A DNA stretch of 64,000 nucleotides from Incurvaria masculella (taxonomy: Eukaryota; Arthropoda; Insecta; Lepidoptera; Incurvariidae). The stretch spans positions 9,075,001 through 9,139,000 of the forward strand of contig OX335652.1 in the NCBI GenBank assembly GCA_946894095.1. Direction: 5' to 3'. The translations under genes and the position numbers were made by a program. A model generated the notes under the pieces. It did not search any database. It was not told the DNA's origin and saw nothing but the letters and a program-made list of their open reading frames with translations. Below are positions 34,076 to 44,004 of the stretch, piece after piece (the stretch's first letter is position 1; the number at the start of each line of letters is the position of its first letter).

Positions 34076-34303
34076 TTAGAATAGACGTAAAATGAGTACC
34101 ACCAACCATGACATTAGTCGAAACCTATACGCACTGACATTTGCACACATTATATGTTTTGAAATAATGAGGGTAAAATAGTCAAATGTTTGTCTTTCCA
34201 TTCGCATAGATGTATGATGCCGTTTAGATTCGTGCCCTATGTAATGACATGTTTGAGCTTCATGTTTATTGAAACGGTAGAGTAAATGAGTAAACTGTGT
34301 CAA
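34076..34303 (-). CDS. Hypothetical 75-aa ORF (left-arm copy)
   Basis: Unrecognised; begins MTQFTHLLYRFNKHEAQ and ends with a hydrophobic stretch MSWLVVLILRLF that could be a short membrane segment. Conserved at 41902-42129 in the right arm with few changes. It lies just upstream of, and in the same orientation as, the 91-aa frame. No family assignment; it may be non-coding. Confidence 0.2.
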   Translation of the reverse strand: MTQFTHLLYRFNKHEAQTCHYIGHESKRHHTSMRMERQTFDYFTLIISKHIMCANVSAYRFRLMSWLVVLILRLF

Positions 34304-34385
34304 TTGGTTGTTATCCTGCCTGTTTGCATGTATAGGTATAAAGAAAAACGTACGCTGCCGCGGAGATGCATCAAGGTATGACGAG

Positions 34386-34631
34386 TATGTATATAATGTA
34401 TATAATGTTCTTATAATAATGTTCTTTGTGAGCAGTAGTAATCAATCAATCACTGTAAACTAGTTTGTAAGTATCACTGGAAAAAAATATAATACAATGA
34501 CCAACCTGACGAAGTTTCTTGTCGGCTCTTCTTCGCCAGAAGTAATCGAACCGACAGGAAAAAAAAAGACGAATCCGAGTGTGTAATATACATCTAATGG
34601 AGGAAATAAAGAAACTGAAACTGAAACTGAG
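34386..34631 (+). mobile_element. LINE 3'-end insertion, absent from the other arm
   Basis: The right arm reads straight through the equivalent point (CGACTGGCACTCGTCATACC, inverted), so this 246-bp segment was inserted into the left arm (or lost from the right). It contains GACGAAGTTTCTTGTCGGCT and ends in AATAAAGAAACTGAAACTGA, a short tandem tail typical of LINE 3' ends. GAG flanks both sides. Confidence 0.8.
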
Positions 34632-35489
34632 TGCCAGTCGTGATTTTAAGTCAAATGAATCGCACTGATGTAGTGACAGCCATACCTATATATTTTACTT
34701 TACTTTAATTTACTTGACTAGTCTGGTTGTTTTATTTTAAATAAATATTCACAATGCCGCTCAGTTTCTAAGTATTAGGAGTGCTATTCGTGATATAACG
34801 TAAAAACCTACATTGTGGAATATAATATTCTCAAACAGTTAGTTAATGACCTTAGTCCGTGGTCCTTAGAAAAGTTAATGTAAATGTGGATTAGAGAAGC
34901 AACGTTTGCTGGGGGTTTTCACTTCAGGTGACCAGCCAGTTGAGCCAGCTGATCCAACCAACCAGAACCAGTGCAATTGTACTACTGTTGTTCGGTTTAT
35001 GTTTTTGTTGTTATTTTTTTATTTAATAAACAAATTTTATTTCATTCTTTCTTTATCACGCCATTAAAAGATAAATCTATTCGTCATCAGTTGAATCTAG
35101 ACTTATATCTGATTCAGTTTTTCTTACTATTATATCTTCAACACTAAAATTAATGGTATCACCTGCTATCATATGTCGTATACAATCATTCAATTCCTAT
35201 GGACCATTCAGCAAGACTGAAACGGCTCACGTTCTATTTAACTATATTAAATGCCTTCGTTTTTTCTTTGTCTTGTAAGGCAGATGTATAGTCGCAACCA
35301 GTGTAAACCTGCTGAGCTGCATAATACATTTCCTAGCTAGCGAGCTTACTCTATGCAGTTATAAGCCAAATGGCGATGGTCACTGTAAATTCATATTTCC
35401 GAACAATTCGAGAGTAGGTGTAAATTCCCAAAAATAAATATCAAAATTTATTTAATTAAATTTAAGCTATGCTAAACATACTAGACTAG
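34632..35489. other. Inverted-arm sequence without recognisable gene
   Basis: Part of the left arm, matching 40915-41815 in inverse. It contains TGACCAGCCAGTTGAGCCAG and AT-rich stretches; no frame stands out. Confidence 0.5.
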
Positions 35490-36182
35490 ATGCTCTATTT
35501 CCAAGCAAAACTCGAGGATGCTTAGCGCCACGCGATGAGGATGCCGACATCGACAAGGCATATACGAGCTTCGTATCCGCACTAACGGACACTGCAGAAA
35601 AGCACTTTAGCAAAAGTCGACAGGCAGACCGCAGTAAGTTATCAGCAGAGACATTGAGACTCCTGGAAACAAGACGAAATATGAAACCGGAGATCTGGAG
35701 TAGTGTCGTGCACAAAAACCTCAACAAGACCATCAGCAAGTCCATTCGCCGTGATGTTCGCCGAGAGAATATGAAGTTGGTTGGTGGTTGAGCGCATTAT
35801 AGAAGAAAATCGAGGCAGTAAAGTGTTTGCCTGTTCCTTCTCTACCGGCGTAAACAAATTTCAAAATCGAGGGAGCGGATGGGGTTGTCACTGCAAGAAA
35901 TCCAGATATACTTCAGGCAATGGAAGAATTTTATGTCGAATTGTACTCCGCAGCAATTCCTACCCGAGCCCAATCAAACCAGTCGAATCTGATAGGCGTG
36001 CGCCGCCCACTAGACACTACACCGATGATCTGCCGGAGATTAGTGTCTATGAGATAAAGGCTGCTTTGAAAGGAGTTAAAAAACCCAAGGCTCCGGGTGA
36101 TGATAACGACGGAACTGTTAAAGGCTGTCAGAAGCCCCATCTTGAAGGAACTGCAAAGACTGTTCAATGCAGAATGTTTTGA
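35490..36182 (+). pseudogene. LINE ORF2 fragment, region before and at start of RT (left arm)
   Basis: Non-LTR retrotransposon remnant reading toward the centre of the inverted repeat. The first frame reads RGCLAPRDEDADIDKAYTSF, then TAEKHFSKSR and SIRRDVRRENMKL, ending at TGA (35788-35790). After a frame change comes VYEIKAALKGVKKPKAPGDD near 36048-36107, the typical entry to the LINE reverse transcriptase (EIK-AL-GKAPGDD). It then breaks at about 36175. The right arm holds the inverted counterpart (40910-40453). The antisense frame at 35467-35745 is a shadow. Confidence 0.75.
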
Positions 36183-36189
36183 AAACTTA

Positions 36190-36590
36190 CGGTTTTCCGG
36201 TGCGCAATGCCGTGCTTGGCCGACATGTTTCGCCTCCCACGACTGAAGCATCGTCAGGGCCACTTCGTTGCCCCGGAGTTACGTCTGACAGCCCGGCTCG
36301 TCAAACGGTAACTGGCGGGCGTCGGCTGCGAAGATTGTAGGTGTGGGTAGGTTCGGGCTGCCTCGTGGATGCGGGTAGGTTGTCAATTTGCTGCACCATA
36401 GACATATAGGGCTCCGTGCACACATAGCTAACGGTGTCAGCTGGTGCCACTGTGACGTGTGCGCCCTTCGGTCTATGCTGAGCAAGAAGAGGAGTCCAAG
36501 ACGGCGAGAGTCTGATACTGTCGTCCCTGTTGAAGTTTGCATGTCTGGAGATTTCAATGGATTCTCGAACCAAGCATTCTTATAGTCTTA
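36190..36590 (-). pseudogene. Possible Penelope-like GIY-YIG C-terminal fragment
   Basis: Minus frame at 36301-36573 reads VRESIEISRHANFNRDDSIR followed by LSPSWTPLL. This E-IEI-H-FNR-D---LS-W-P pattern resembles the C-terminal end of GIY-YIG endonuclease domains in Penelope-like retroelements (family knowledge, weak match). Downstream on the same strand, GATGCTTCAGTCGTGGGAGG and AACATGTCGGCCAAGCACGG are non-coding. It lies in the unpaired centre of the inverted repeat. No catalytic GIY-YIG residues are present in this short piece. Confidence 0.4.
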
Positions 36591-36597
36591 AAATGTT

Positions 36598-37345
36598 GTG
36601 GAAGGTCAGATCTCAGAGGGAATTTTAAGCTTTTTGAAGGCAAGTCCAACACAGTTGAATCCATCTCTCAAACTCCTTAGTCAGTTATTGTCAACCAAGC
36701 CGCAGAATTTGACCGAGATATACGTACTCTTCAACCTGTTCGATCACTTCTCTGTCGATAACGATGTCATGCCCTCGGTCGCCATGACCTTTGTTTTGTC
36801 CCGGTTCATCTTCAGACCTACCTTTACCAATGCTTTATAAAGGTTTTACAGCCTGGTCTGAAACTGAACTCGGGAATTCGACAGAAGAACAAAGTCATCG
36901 GCGAAGCGAAGATGAGTGAGAAAATCTCCATTAACGTTGATACCCATGTCCAGCGTCTTGAACACATCTTCCAATGCGTTGGCGAAGAGCTTGGGTGAGA
37001 TCACATACCCCTTACGCCTTTACCAAGGTGGATGGATTGGGTATTTTCATGGAGACTCACAGTCATGGTCGCGGACCGATACACATTTACGATACCTCGA
37101 TGTAGCGATTCTGCACCTCAGGAGGGAGTTTTCAACTGAGTCGAAAGCCTTCTCGTAGTCCAAGAAGTCTAGGAAGAGCGGCTTTTTGTACTCCTCGCAC
37201 TTCAGCACCTTTTGTCTCACAGTAAATATATGATCCATTGTGCCGTATCCTTTTCTAAACCTAGCTGGCTCATGAGGCTGGTACCAATCCAGCCTTTCTG
37301 TCAGCCGACCAAGAGGCTGACTTTCCGAGAGGCAGCGTTTATCTC
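36598..37345 (-). pseudogene. LINE reverse transcriptase fragment
   Basis: Minus-strand non-LTR reverse transcriptase. In order: RFRKGYGTMDHIFTVRQ, EYKKPLFLDFLDYEKAFDSV (RT palm with catalytic Asp), then after damage VISPKLFANALEDVFKTLDM and FLTHLRFADDFVLLSNS. The FADD box is at 36894-36905. Then follow GLKMNRDKTKVMATEG and a degraded VEEYVYLGQ region with stops. The damage includes loss of the segment between the EIKAA entry motif and the palm. It appears to be the same LINE as in the arms, reading toward the centre from the right side. Plus frames here are shadows. Confidence 0.85.
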
Positions 37346-37448
37346 ATAGACACTAAGCTCCGGCGGCGCACGCCTATCAGATTCGACTGGTTTGCTTGGG
37401 CTCGGGGTAGGAATTGCTGCGGAGTACAATTCGACATAAAATTATTCC
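37346..37448. repeat. Right-arm continuation beyond the gypsy insertion
   Basis: Inverse of 35926-36050 (shared TCGAATTGTACTCCGCAGCA and CAGTCGAATCTGATAGGCGT), lacking about 29 bp present on the left. It shows that the right arm was continuous with 40453 before the gypsy element inserted at ATTG (37449-37452). Confidence 0.85.
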
Positions 37449-37452
37449 ATTG

Positions 37453-37643
37453 TGTCACTATATCACTATATCAGCATATCACTTCTTTAATTTCCGACCT
37501 TCATTTTGCAATGCATACCACCTAGCACGTGTAACCCTACGACCCTGCAGAGATATACTACCCTATACTACCCTATATACCCTACCCTACCTTACTTACT
37601 TACATTACCTACTTACCCCTTTCTAAAAACGCCACCCGCGACA
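37453..37643 (+). repeat. 5' LTR, internally deleted
   Basis: TGTCAC joins directly to TATATCACTATATCAGCATA and then matches the last part of the 3' LTR to CCACCCGCGACA. About 1 kb of LTR is missing compared with 39252-40451, including the probable promoter region. CCCGCGACATTGGC occurs twice around the LTR end (37635 and 37670), obscuring the primer-binding site. Confidence 0.85.
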
Positions 37644-37679
37644 TTGGCCTACCATACATAATTACCTTAACCCGCGACA

Positions 37680-38057
37680 TTGGCTACAACTAGCACTCTA
37701 CACTACCTTAGCTCAGGGAACGACACCAATATTATATTTGAACCGAGAGACCAATACGCAGAAAATACAGGTTTCCTTTGTAAGATATTTGATGAGGTAC
37801 AAGAACGCTTATGGTCATCTCACTCTAAAAACGCTGCCCGTTACAACTTGCGCCGAAGGGACACCCAGTATAATGAAGGTGATCTCATTTGGAAAAAAAC
37901 CCAATACCAAAGTGACGCAGCTAAATTTTTTAGTGCAAAACTAGCACCAAAATATATTAAATGCAAAATAATAAAAAAAATATCACCCTTAATTCATGAA
38001 CTCGAAGACAGCTCGGGGAAAAACATTGGTCGTTGGCATGTCAAGGATTTTAAATAG
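37680..38057 (+). pseudogene. gypsy integrase C-terminal fragment
   Basis: The only surviving pol sequence: NLRRRDTQYNEGDLIWKKTQ followed by FFSAKLAPKYIKCKIIKK, ISPLIHELED and GRWHVKDFK, then TAG. This is the C-terminal end of Ty3/gypsy integrase (R-Y-RR---GD-VW, SAKLAPKY, Y-LED, WH-KDLK). About the last 100 residues are recognisable; the first 20 or so codons from 37680 are leader sequence without an ATG. The catalytic core (HHCC, DDE) is absent. The overlapping frame at 37738-37944 is a shadow. Confidence 0.9.
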
Positions 38058-38306
38058 TAATTGACACGCAAATACGATACAACATGTACATAAACATAAT
38101 TTACACATAGTTAGTTAGCTATTTAGATAAGTTAGAATATTGCACAAACAGTGGAGTTCATGACATACATCGTCAGAACTCAACTCTCACACTGGATAGT
38201 TAAGGAACTTACATAGGTTAATAGGTTTATGGGTTAATTGTGACGTCCCTTAATAGATAAGACATACACTACTACTACTACATACACTACTACCTACTAC
38301 TAGAAA

Positions 38307-38800
38307 GCGTGCGGATAGCAACACGACATAAAATAAGCCTTACTGCATGCCTCACGGCATTACCTACCCTGTACTACCTAGAGAAGCGTGCGGATAGCAA
38401 CACGACATAAAATAAGCCTTATTGCATGCCTTACGGCATTACCTACCTTACCTGCATATGGAAACTAATCCATAGGCAGTACATATTACTACCTTGTGTA
38501 GAACGCGTGCGGATAGCAACACGACATAAAATAAGCCTTACTGCATGCCTTACGGCATTACCTACCTTACCTGCATATGGAAATTAATCCATAGGCAGTA
38601 CTTATTACTACCTTGTGTAGAACGCGTGCGGATAGCAACACGACACAAAATAAGCCTTATTGCAAGCCTCACGGCAACCTACCTACCTTATATACATATG
38701 GGAAAGAACCCATATGTACTACATACTACCATGGATAGATAACGTGCGGATAGCAACACGACAAAAATAAGCCTTACAGCATACCTTACATTGACATACC
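38307..38800 (+). repeat. 119-bp minisatellite inside gypsy
   Basis: Five units, each starting GCGTGCGGATAGCAACACGA and ATAAGCCTTA, at about 38307, 38386, 38505, 38624 and 38742. Spacing is 79, 119, 119 and about 118 bp. It lies in the untranslated region between pol and the 3' LTR. The spacers are not unique sequences, so this is not a CRISPR array. Confidence 0.9.
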
Positions 38801-39238
38801 TTACCTATATTCACTAATTACATATATCCATAGACTTTGATATATTTTTATTTTTATTTTTTTGAATTTAACTTACCTTCACTTTAATTATCACTTAAAA
38901 CATGGTTGATGGAACTGACATTAATTACAATGTCAATCTCGTTTCAAACTCCATTGATTTTTTCAGACAGCATCATCCTCGAGAGAGAGTACAAACCAGG
39001 GTGCTGCAAATATACATTTTGCAGCAACCCAAAGTATGAAAGGTTAGACTAAGAGGTGTAAAATTGTTATCTCTTAGTCAACGGCGTGCATGATGAAGTA
39101 TGAAAAACGAGAATGAAAGTAGATACGAATGAGGATGCATAACTGGTGTTTGAGCGAAAGAGATATGTCTGATTTTTGTAATTTTTTTTTCTTCATTGAT
39201 GTTTGGAAGATTTTCCTTCTACGTCTGAAAATCTCAAT

Positions 39239-39250
39239 GGGGAAGGGGGG
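39239..39250 (+). promoter_or_regulatory. Polypurine tract
   Basis: GGGGAAGGGGGG immediately before TTGTCACG, the start of the 3' LTR. In LTR elements this primes plus-strand DNA synthesis. Confidence 0.85.
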
Positions 39251-39251
39251 T

Positions 39252-40451
39252 TGTCACGTTGTGTGATTGTTTCATTCACAAAAATCAAACCAGAATGAAA
39301 TCTCATAGTAGTTTTGTGTTACTATGATGTAAATCGGACCATATAAACTCCATTTATTTGCACGTCTCTGTAAATTCATAGCGTCTCGCCACTTCCCATA
39401 CATTCCAGAGCGAGACGACACTATACCAACACACAGCTAGGCGCGCGTTACATGATTAGAGCCAATGACAGACTGAATCGTGACTGCCCTTCCTACCTCT
39501 GAGGAACAATGGCGTGATTATTTATAACCTCCATGGCAGTGCTCACCTCGCGCAGAAGTGCGCTGAAATAAATACTAATAACAATATTAACCTAGGAGAA
39601 CAATGCTTACAAGCATATCAAGGATCATCGGCCCGGCTAACACTCTAATAATCATCGAGAGGCGCTAGACAAGTAAGCAAACCACATTTTATAAAATATC
39701 TCGTCCCAAGATCGTCCATCAACCATGGAAAACATTCCCTCGTCTGCTCGCCGACTAAGTATGGATTTTCCCTTTCCAGCTTCAGGCACCGCGCCGGAGC
39801 ACCATCACGGCAGCGACGAGCGCCTCAATTTCATCTCTTGCTTCTCTATTCTCTTCTCAATTGCCTCCTATTTCTCCACTCTATCTCTTGCCTCTCCTTT
39901 TCTTCTACTCATTCTCACTCTTCTCTTTTCTCTTCATTCTCATATTCCCTTTTTATTGAGTGAAGAGATCATTTTATACGAAAACACACAATGTGACTGC
40001 TAGTCACTTTCACCCTCACCTACGGTGAGTCACCTTCACCATCGACTCACGTGTGAGAACAACACAGTCAGCAGCACACCTCTCAGCCAGCAGACTGGAG
40101 GACACCCATCACATCCTAGAAGCTAAGTACCCAGATTTCACGTAGTAGGGAACGGCTCGAGTAGGTAGATGTGTGCCCAGAACCTCCAGAAAGCTGGCAG
40201 TCAATAAGTGTGAGTTTATAAAGTATAAGATTATGAAATTCTATTTCCCTTATTTTGTACATTGTGCATACTATATTACAATAAACTTAATATCACTATA
40301 TCAGCATATCACTTCTTTAATTTCCGACCTTCATTTTGCAATGCATACCACCTAGCACGTGTAACCCTACGACCCTGCAGATATACTACCCTATATACTA
40401 TAACCTCCTTACATTACCCTATTACCCCTTACTAAAACGCCACCCGCGACA
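39252..40451 (+). repeat. 3' LTR, full length (1200 bp)
   Basis: Begins TGTCACGTTGTGTGATTG after the polypurine tract and ends CACCCGCGACA. The last 165 bp or so match the 5' LTR closely, indicating a fairly young insertion. A 92-codon frame inside (39725-40003) is Ser/Leu-rich low-complexity sequence and is not called as a gene. Confidence 0.9.
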
Positions 40452-40452
40452 T

Positions 40453-40910
40453 TTGCCTGAAGTATATCCGGATTTCTTGCAGTGACAACCCCATTCGCTC
40501 GCTCGATTTTTGAAATTTGTTTGCGCCGGTAGAAAAGGAACAGGTAAACACTTAACTGCCTCGATTTTCTGTTATAACGCGCTCAACCGCCAACCAACTT
40601 CATATTCTCTCGGCGAATATCACGGCGAATGGACTTACTGATGGTCTTGTTGAGGTTTTTGTGCACGAGATACTACTGCGGATCTCCCGGTTTCATATTT
40701 CGTCGTGTTTCCAGGAGCCTCAACGTCTCTGCTGATAACTTACTGCGGTCTGCATGTCGACTTTTGCTGAAGTGCTTTTCTGCAGTGTCCGTTAGTGAGG
40801 ATACGAAGCTCGTATATGCCTTGTCGATGTCGGCATCCTCATCGCGTGGCGCTAAGCATCCTCGAGTTCGGATTCGAAATAGAGCATCTGGTCTGGTATG
40901 TTTAGCTTAG
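40453..40910 (-). pseudogene. LINE ORF2 fragment (right arm)
   Basis: Inverted counterpart of 35490-35920. Reading minus from about 40910, the pieces RGCLAPRDEDADIDKAYTSF, TAEKHFSKSR and SIRRDIRRENMKL are recognisable. The gypsy element at 40451 then interrupts the frame, which resumes at 37448. The plus frame at 40629-40910 is a shadow. Confidence 0.7.
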
Positions 40911-41901
40911 CCAGTGGTTTGTGGATGAGTTTAGATTTGGAGAAATTTAATTAAAGTCCAGCCTTATTCTAAGACACTAACTAATTCATTGTTCCGATAC
41001 CGAAATTTTGATATTTATACTTGGGAATTTACACGTACTCTGGAATTGTTCGGAAATATGGATTTACAGTGACCATCGCCATTTGGCTTATAACTGCATA
41101 GAGTAAGCTCGCTAGCTAGGAAATGTGTTATGCAGCTCAGCAGGTTTACACTGATTGTGACTACACATCTGCCTTAAAAGACAAAGAAAAAGCGAAGGCA
41201 TTTAATATAGTTAAATAGAACGTGAGCCGTTTTCGCCTCGCTGAATGGTCCATATGAATTTTATGTTTGTGTACGACATATGATAGCAAGTGATACCATT
41301 AATTTTAGTATTAAAGATATAATAGTAAGAAAAACTTAATCAGATGGTAGTCTAGATTCAACTGATGACGAATAGATTTATCTTTTAATGGCGTGATAAA
41401 GAATAAAAGAAATAAAATTTGTTTATTAAATAAAAAAATAACAACAAAAACTTAAATCGAACAACAGTAGTACATTGCACTGGTTCTGGTTGGCTGGATC
41501 AACTGGCTCAACTGGCTGGTCACCTGAAGTGAAAACCCCCAGCAAACATTGATTCTCTAATCCACATATACATAAACTTTTCTAAGGACCACGGACTAAG
41601 GTCACTTACTAACTGTTTGAGAATATTATATTCCAGAGTGTAGGTTTTTGCGTTATATCACGAATAGCACTCCTAATACTTAGAAACTGAGCGGCATTAT
41701 GAATATTTATTTAAAATCAATCAACCAGACTAGTCAAGTAAATTAAAGTGAAGTAAAATATATAGGTATGGCTGTCACTACATCAGTGCGATTCATTTGA
41801 CTTAAAATCACGACTGGCACTCGTCATACCTTGATGCATCTCCGCGGCAGCGTACGTTTTTCTTTATACCTATACATGCAAACAGGCAGGATAACAACTA
41901 A

Positions 41902-42129
41902 TTGACACAGTTTACTCATTTACTCTACTGTTTCAATAAACATGAAGCTCAAAAATGTCATTACATAGGGCACGAATCTAAACGGCATCATACATCTGTG
42001 CGAATGGAAAGACAAACATTTGACTATTTTACCCTCATTATTTCAAAACATATAATGTGTGCAAATGTCAGTGCGTATAGATTTCGATTTATGTCATGGT
42101 TGGTGGTACTCATTTTACGTCTATTCTAA
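41902..42129 (+). CDS. Hypothetical 75-aa ORF (right-arm copy)
   Basis: Same frame as 34076-34303 (MTQFTHLLYCFNKHEAQ..., hydrophobic end). Substitutions such as R/C and T/K are scattered. Function unknown; possibly non-coding. Confidence 0.2.
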   Translation: MTQFTHLLYCFNKHEAQKCHYIGHESKRHHTSVRMERQTFDYFTLIISKHIMCANVSAYRFRFMSWLVVLILRLF

Positions 42130-42172
42130 ACGACAACATGATTTTTTTCATTATTGAATACAAAAAACGAAT

Positions 42173-42448
42173 ATGTCCATAGTCGACCCCTGTACCCTAT
42201 TTTGCCAAAATAAACGAGGCGCAGGAATGTCAGGGTATGGATTTTATCTTGATACCATGATTGGGACTGATTGCCCCCCTGAATTTAGCGACTACGTGAG
42301 ATTTTCTCAAACCGAAGATTTTTCTTCGTTTCCTTTGAGGCGGCTGACAACAGGGTTTTACCAGGCTGATGACAGGCAACCTTATATTTTTATCAATGGC
42401 ACATTTCGAGCTATCGTTCTGCACAAATTTCATCGAGAAAACAAATGA
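42173..42448 (+). CDS. Hypothetical 91-aa ORF (right-arm copy)
   Basis: Same frame as 33757-34032 with about five residue differences (for example L/F at position 9 and M/V near 42, plus changes at the end). Begins MSIVDPCTLFCQ. No domain recognised. The C-terminal part lies in the first of the three 141-bp units (42345-42762). Confidence 0.25.
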   Translation: MSIVDPCTLFCQNKRGAGMSGYGFYLDTMIGTDCPPEFSDYVRFSQTEDFSSFPLRRLTTGFYQADDRQPYIFINGTFRAIVLHKFHRENK

Positions 42449-42762
42449 GGTAAATGACCCCATTTTTTGGCCTCATTAAACTTGGCTGACCATGGAACCT
42501 TCCAGGGTGGGGGGAGGCAACCTGTGCGGGTTCTCATCTCCTAAGGCATATCTTTCACTGCATATACTTTTCTATGTGGAATCTTATGAGATAATTTTGG
42601 GTCAAAATAGAGGTTTTAAACCCGAAAAAAAACATGGTTTTACCAGGTTACGGAATGGCAACCTGTTATGAACCGATGTTTCCAAGTGTTTTCTTTTACT
42701 GCAATACACGTCTGTAGAGAAATCGAGTGAGGTAAGATTTTATGCAATGGGAGCTTGGTCTA
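42345..42762. repeat. Three diverged 141-bp tandem units (right arm)
   Basis: Mirror copy of 33443-33852. The markers TTTTACCAGG or TTCCAGGG, then GGCAACCT, then TGAGGTAA or TGAGATAA recur through the array. Confidence 0.8.
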
Positions 42763-43500
42763 CAAGGTTTTGTTGACTTGCGCAGCGCGTGCCCGTCTGA
42801 CGCCGACTCAAAAAATAACAATAATTGTAACTACAAAAATGGCAATAATTTTTTACTTTTTAGGGTTTTTTTTGAAGTCGGTTTTCTTTTTAAATTTTTG
42901 TTGTCGGATTACAGTTTTTTTTTTACTTTTCTTTTAATTTGTTCCGTGTGTATTTTACCCGGGCCATAATAACGAATCGATGGACACCTTATCCATAAGA
43001 ATCTGAATAATAGTGCGCTACGAACATACTTAAATACAAATAAACATACATAGACTGCTAAATCACAACCCTTCCTTTGGCCTCGCCAAAGTCGAGTGAA
43101 AAGAGCATTTGGTCACATTTTGTGCTAATCATACAAAACAATAGAATTAGGTACCTTACATCTCGCTGCTCGCAAAGTACCTTCCCCGTTACATTCATGA
43201 AGATACGTTCGGTTGCCTCGTGCAGCGCGAAATAGGCCACCTTTAACGGGCTCCATATCTTCATTGCGCGCACCGTTACATTCTAAACGCACTGACATTG
43301 GGCCCGACGCCGCATTATACTCGTAATAGATCGAACTTTGATTAGGTCCCTCGTGAGGGCCGACGGCGAGCGATGGGCACGCGGCACCGTTCAACGTGAC
43401 GAGAAATGTCAATGATGAATACTTCTCAATCAATCATAGGGCATGTTACCGCATTGAGTGTTCGGTGAATGCTGGCCCTAGTGAGTGAGCCCTCTGATCA
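42763..43500. other. Flank of the inverted repeat, no gene recognised
   Basis: Contains the repeat end TTTTTTTGAAGTCGGTTTTC near 42868 and opposing frames (42742-42969, 43058-43273, 43125-43433) without recognisable products. Confidence 0.4.
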
Positions 43501-43760
43501 AAAAACCTGCCAAGTGCGAGTCGGACTCGCACACGAAGGGTTCCGTACCATCAACACCAAAAAATCACGTTTTATTCACGTAATGTTACCTATTTGTTGT
43601 TACAGCGGCAAAATAAATACACACTCTGTGAACATTTCAGCTATCTACCTATTACGGTTCATGAGATAGAGCCCTGTGACGGATGAACGGACGGACGATC
43701 GGACGGACTGACGGACGGACGGACGGACGGATGGACGGACGGACAACAATAGGGTTCCTA
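43501..43760 (+). mobile_element. GGTTCCGTACC dispersed repeat
   Basis: AAAAACCTGCCAAGTGCGAG, TCGGACTCGCACACGAAGGG, TTGTTGTTACAGCGGCAAAA, CTACCTATTACGGTTCATGA, a (GGAC)n run (43687-43745) and AATAGGGTTCCTA. Colinear with five other copies. The (GGAC)n expansion is an internal microsatellite. Confidence 0.85.
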
Positions 43761-44004
43761 ACATTTCTAAACTGTGATTTCAATGGAAACGTACTTAACA
43801 TTAATCATTGCTAAATGCGAATTAAGGCCAGTTTGCCTGCCGTCTGAAGAAAATAATTTAAATTCAGTTTGACTCGTGCTTAAAAATGACTCAAGTAATC
43901 GGCTTACAATAAAGATTGTTATTATTTTCTTCTAGGCTTCACTCCAGACAGCTGCATGGGCCGTTTTGGCAATTCGCTAATTTATGCGAGCGTCTGTCCA
44001 GTTG
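43761..44004. other. AT-rich spacer
   Basis: Nothing recognised. Confidence 0.4.

Larger units (their letters stand above)
33443..35920. repeat. Large inverted repeat, left arm
   Basis: Nearly identical in inverse to 40453-42762. The match starts at TAGACCAAGCTCCCATTGCA (33443) and runs to CTTCAGGCAA (35920). It then continues for about 120 bp to about 36050, where its partner lies at 37343-37448 beyond a gypsy insertion. Differences from the right arm include a 246-bp LINE insertion here (34386-34631) and a deletion of roughly 100 bp near 35450. The arm contains 141-bp tandem units, two conserved ORFs and a LINE remnant. Confidence 0.95.
37453..40451 (+). mobile_element. Defective Ty3/gypsy LTR retrotransposon
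   Basis: A 2999-bp element inserted in the right arm. It runs from TGTCAC (37453) to GCGACA (40451) and is flanked by ATTG (37449-37452) and TTTG (40452-40455), a 4-bp duplication with one change. The uninterrupted left arm shows the empty site. Layout: 5' LTR reduced to 191 bp, a surviving integrase tail, a 119-bp minisatellite, a polypurine tract and a 1200-bp 3' LTR. Gag, protease, reverse transcriptase and RNase H are gone, so it cannot move by itself. Confidence 0.9.
40453..42762. repeat. Large inverted repeat, right arm
   Basis: Inverse of 33443-35920, ending at GGTCTA (42757-42762). Lacks the LINE 3' insertion of the left arm but carries the gypsy element at its inner side, and retains sequence lost on the left near 40912-41010. 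The outer flanks differ between arms and no clean target duplication was found; CAAGGT occurs near both ends but at different offsets. Confidence 0.95.

Noticed and set aside
38307..38800. Possible CRISPR-like array
   Set aside because: Units are about 119 bp with related, not unique, spacers and lie in the untranslated region of a eukaryotic LTR element; it is a minisatellite.
39725..40003. 92-codon Ser/Leu-rich frame
   Set aside because: Falls inside the 3' LTR of the gypsy element and is low-complexity CT-rich sequence.
33443..42762. Polinton/Maverick or known foldback element
   Set aside because: No polymerase B, integrase or capsid frame lies between the arms apart from the later gypsy tail, and no clean 6-bp duplication is visible; left unclassified.
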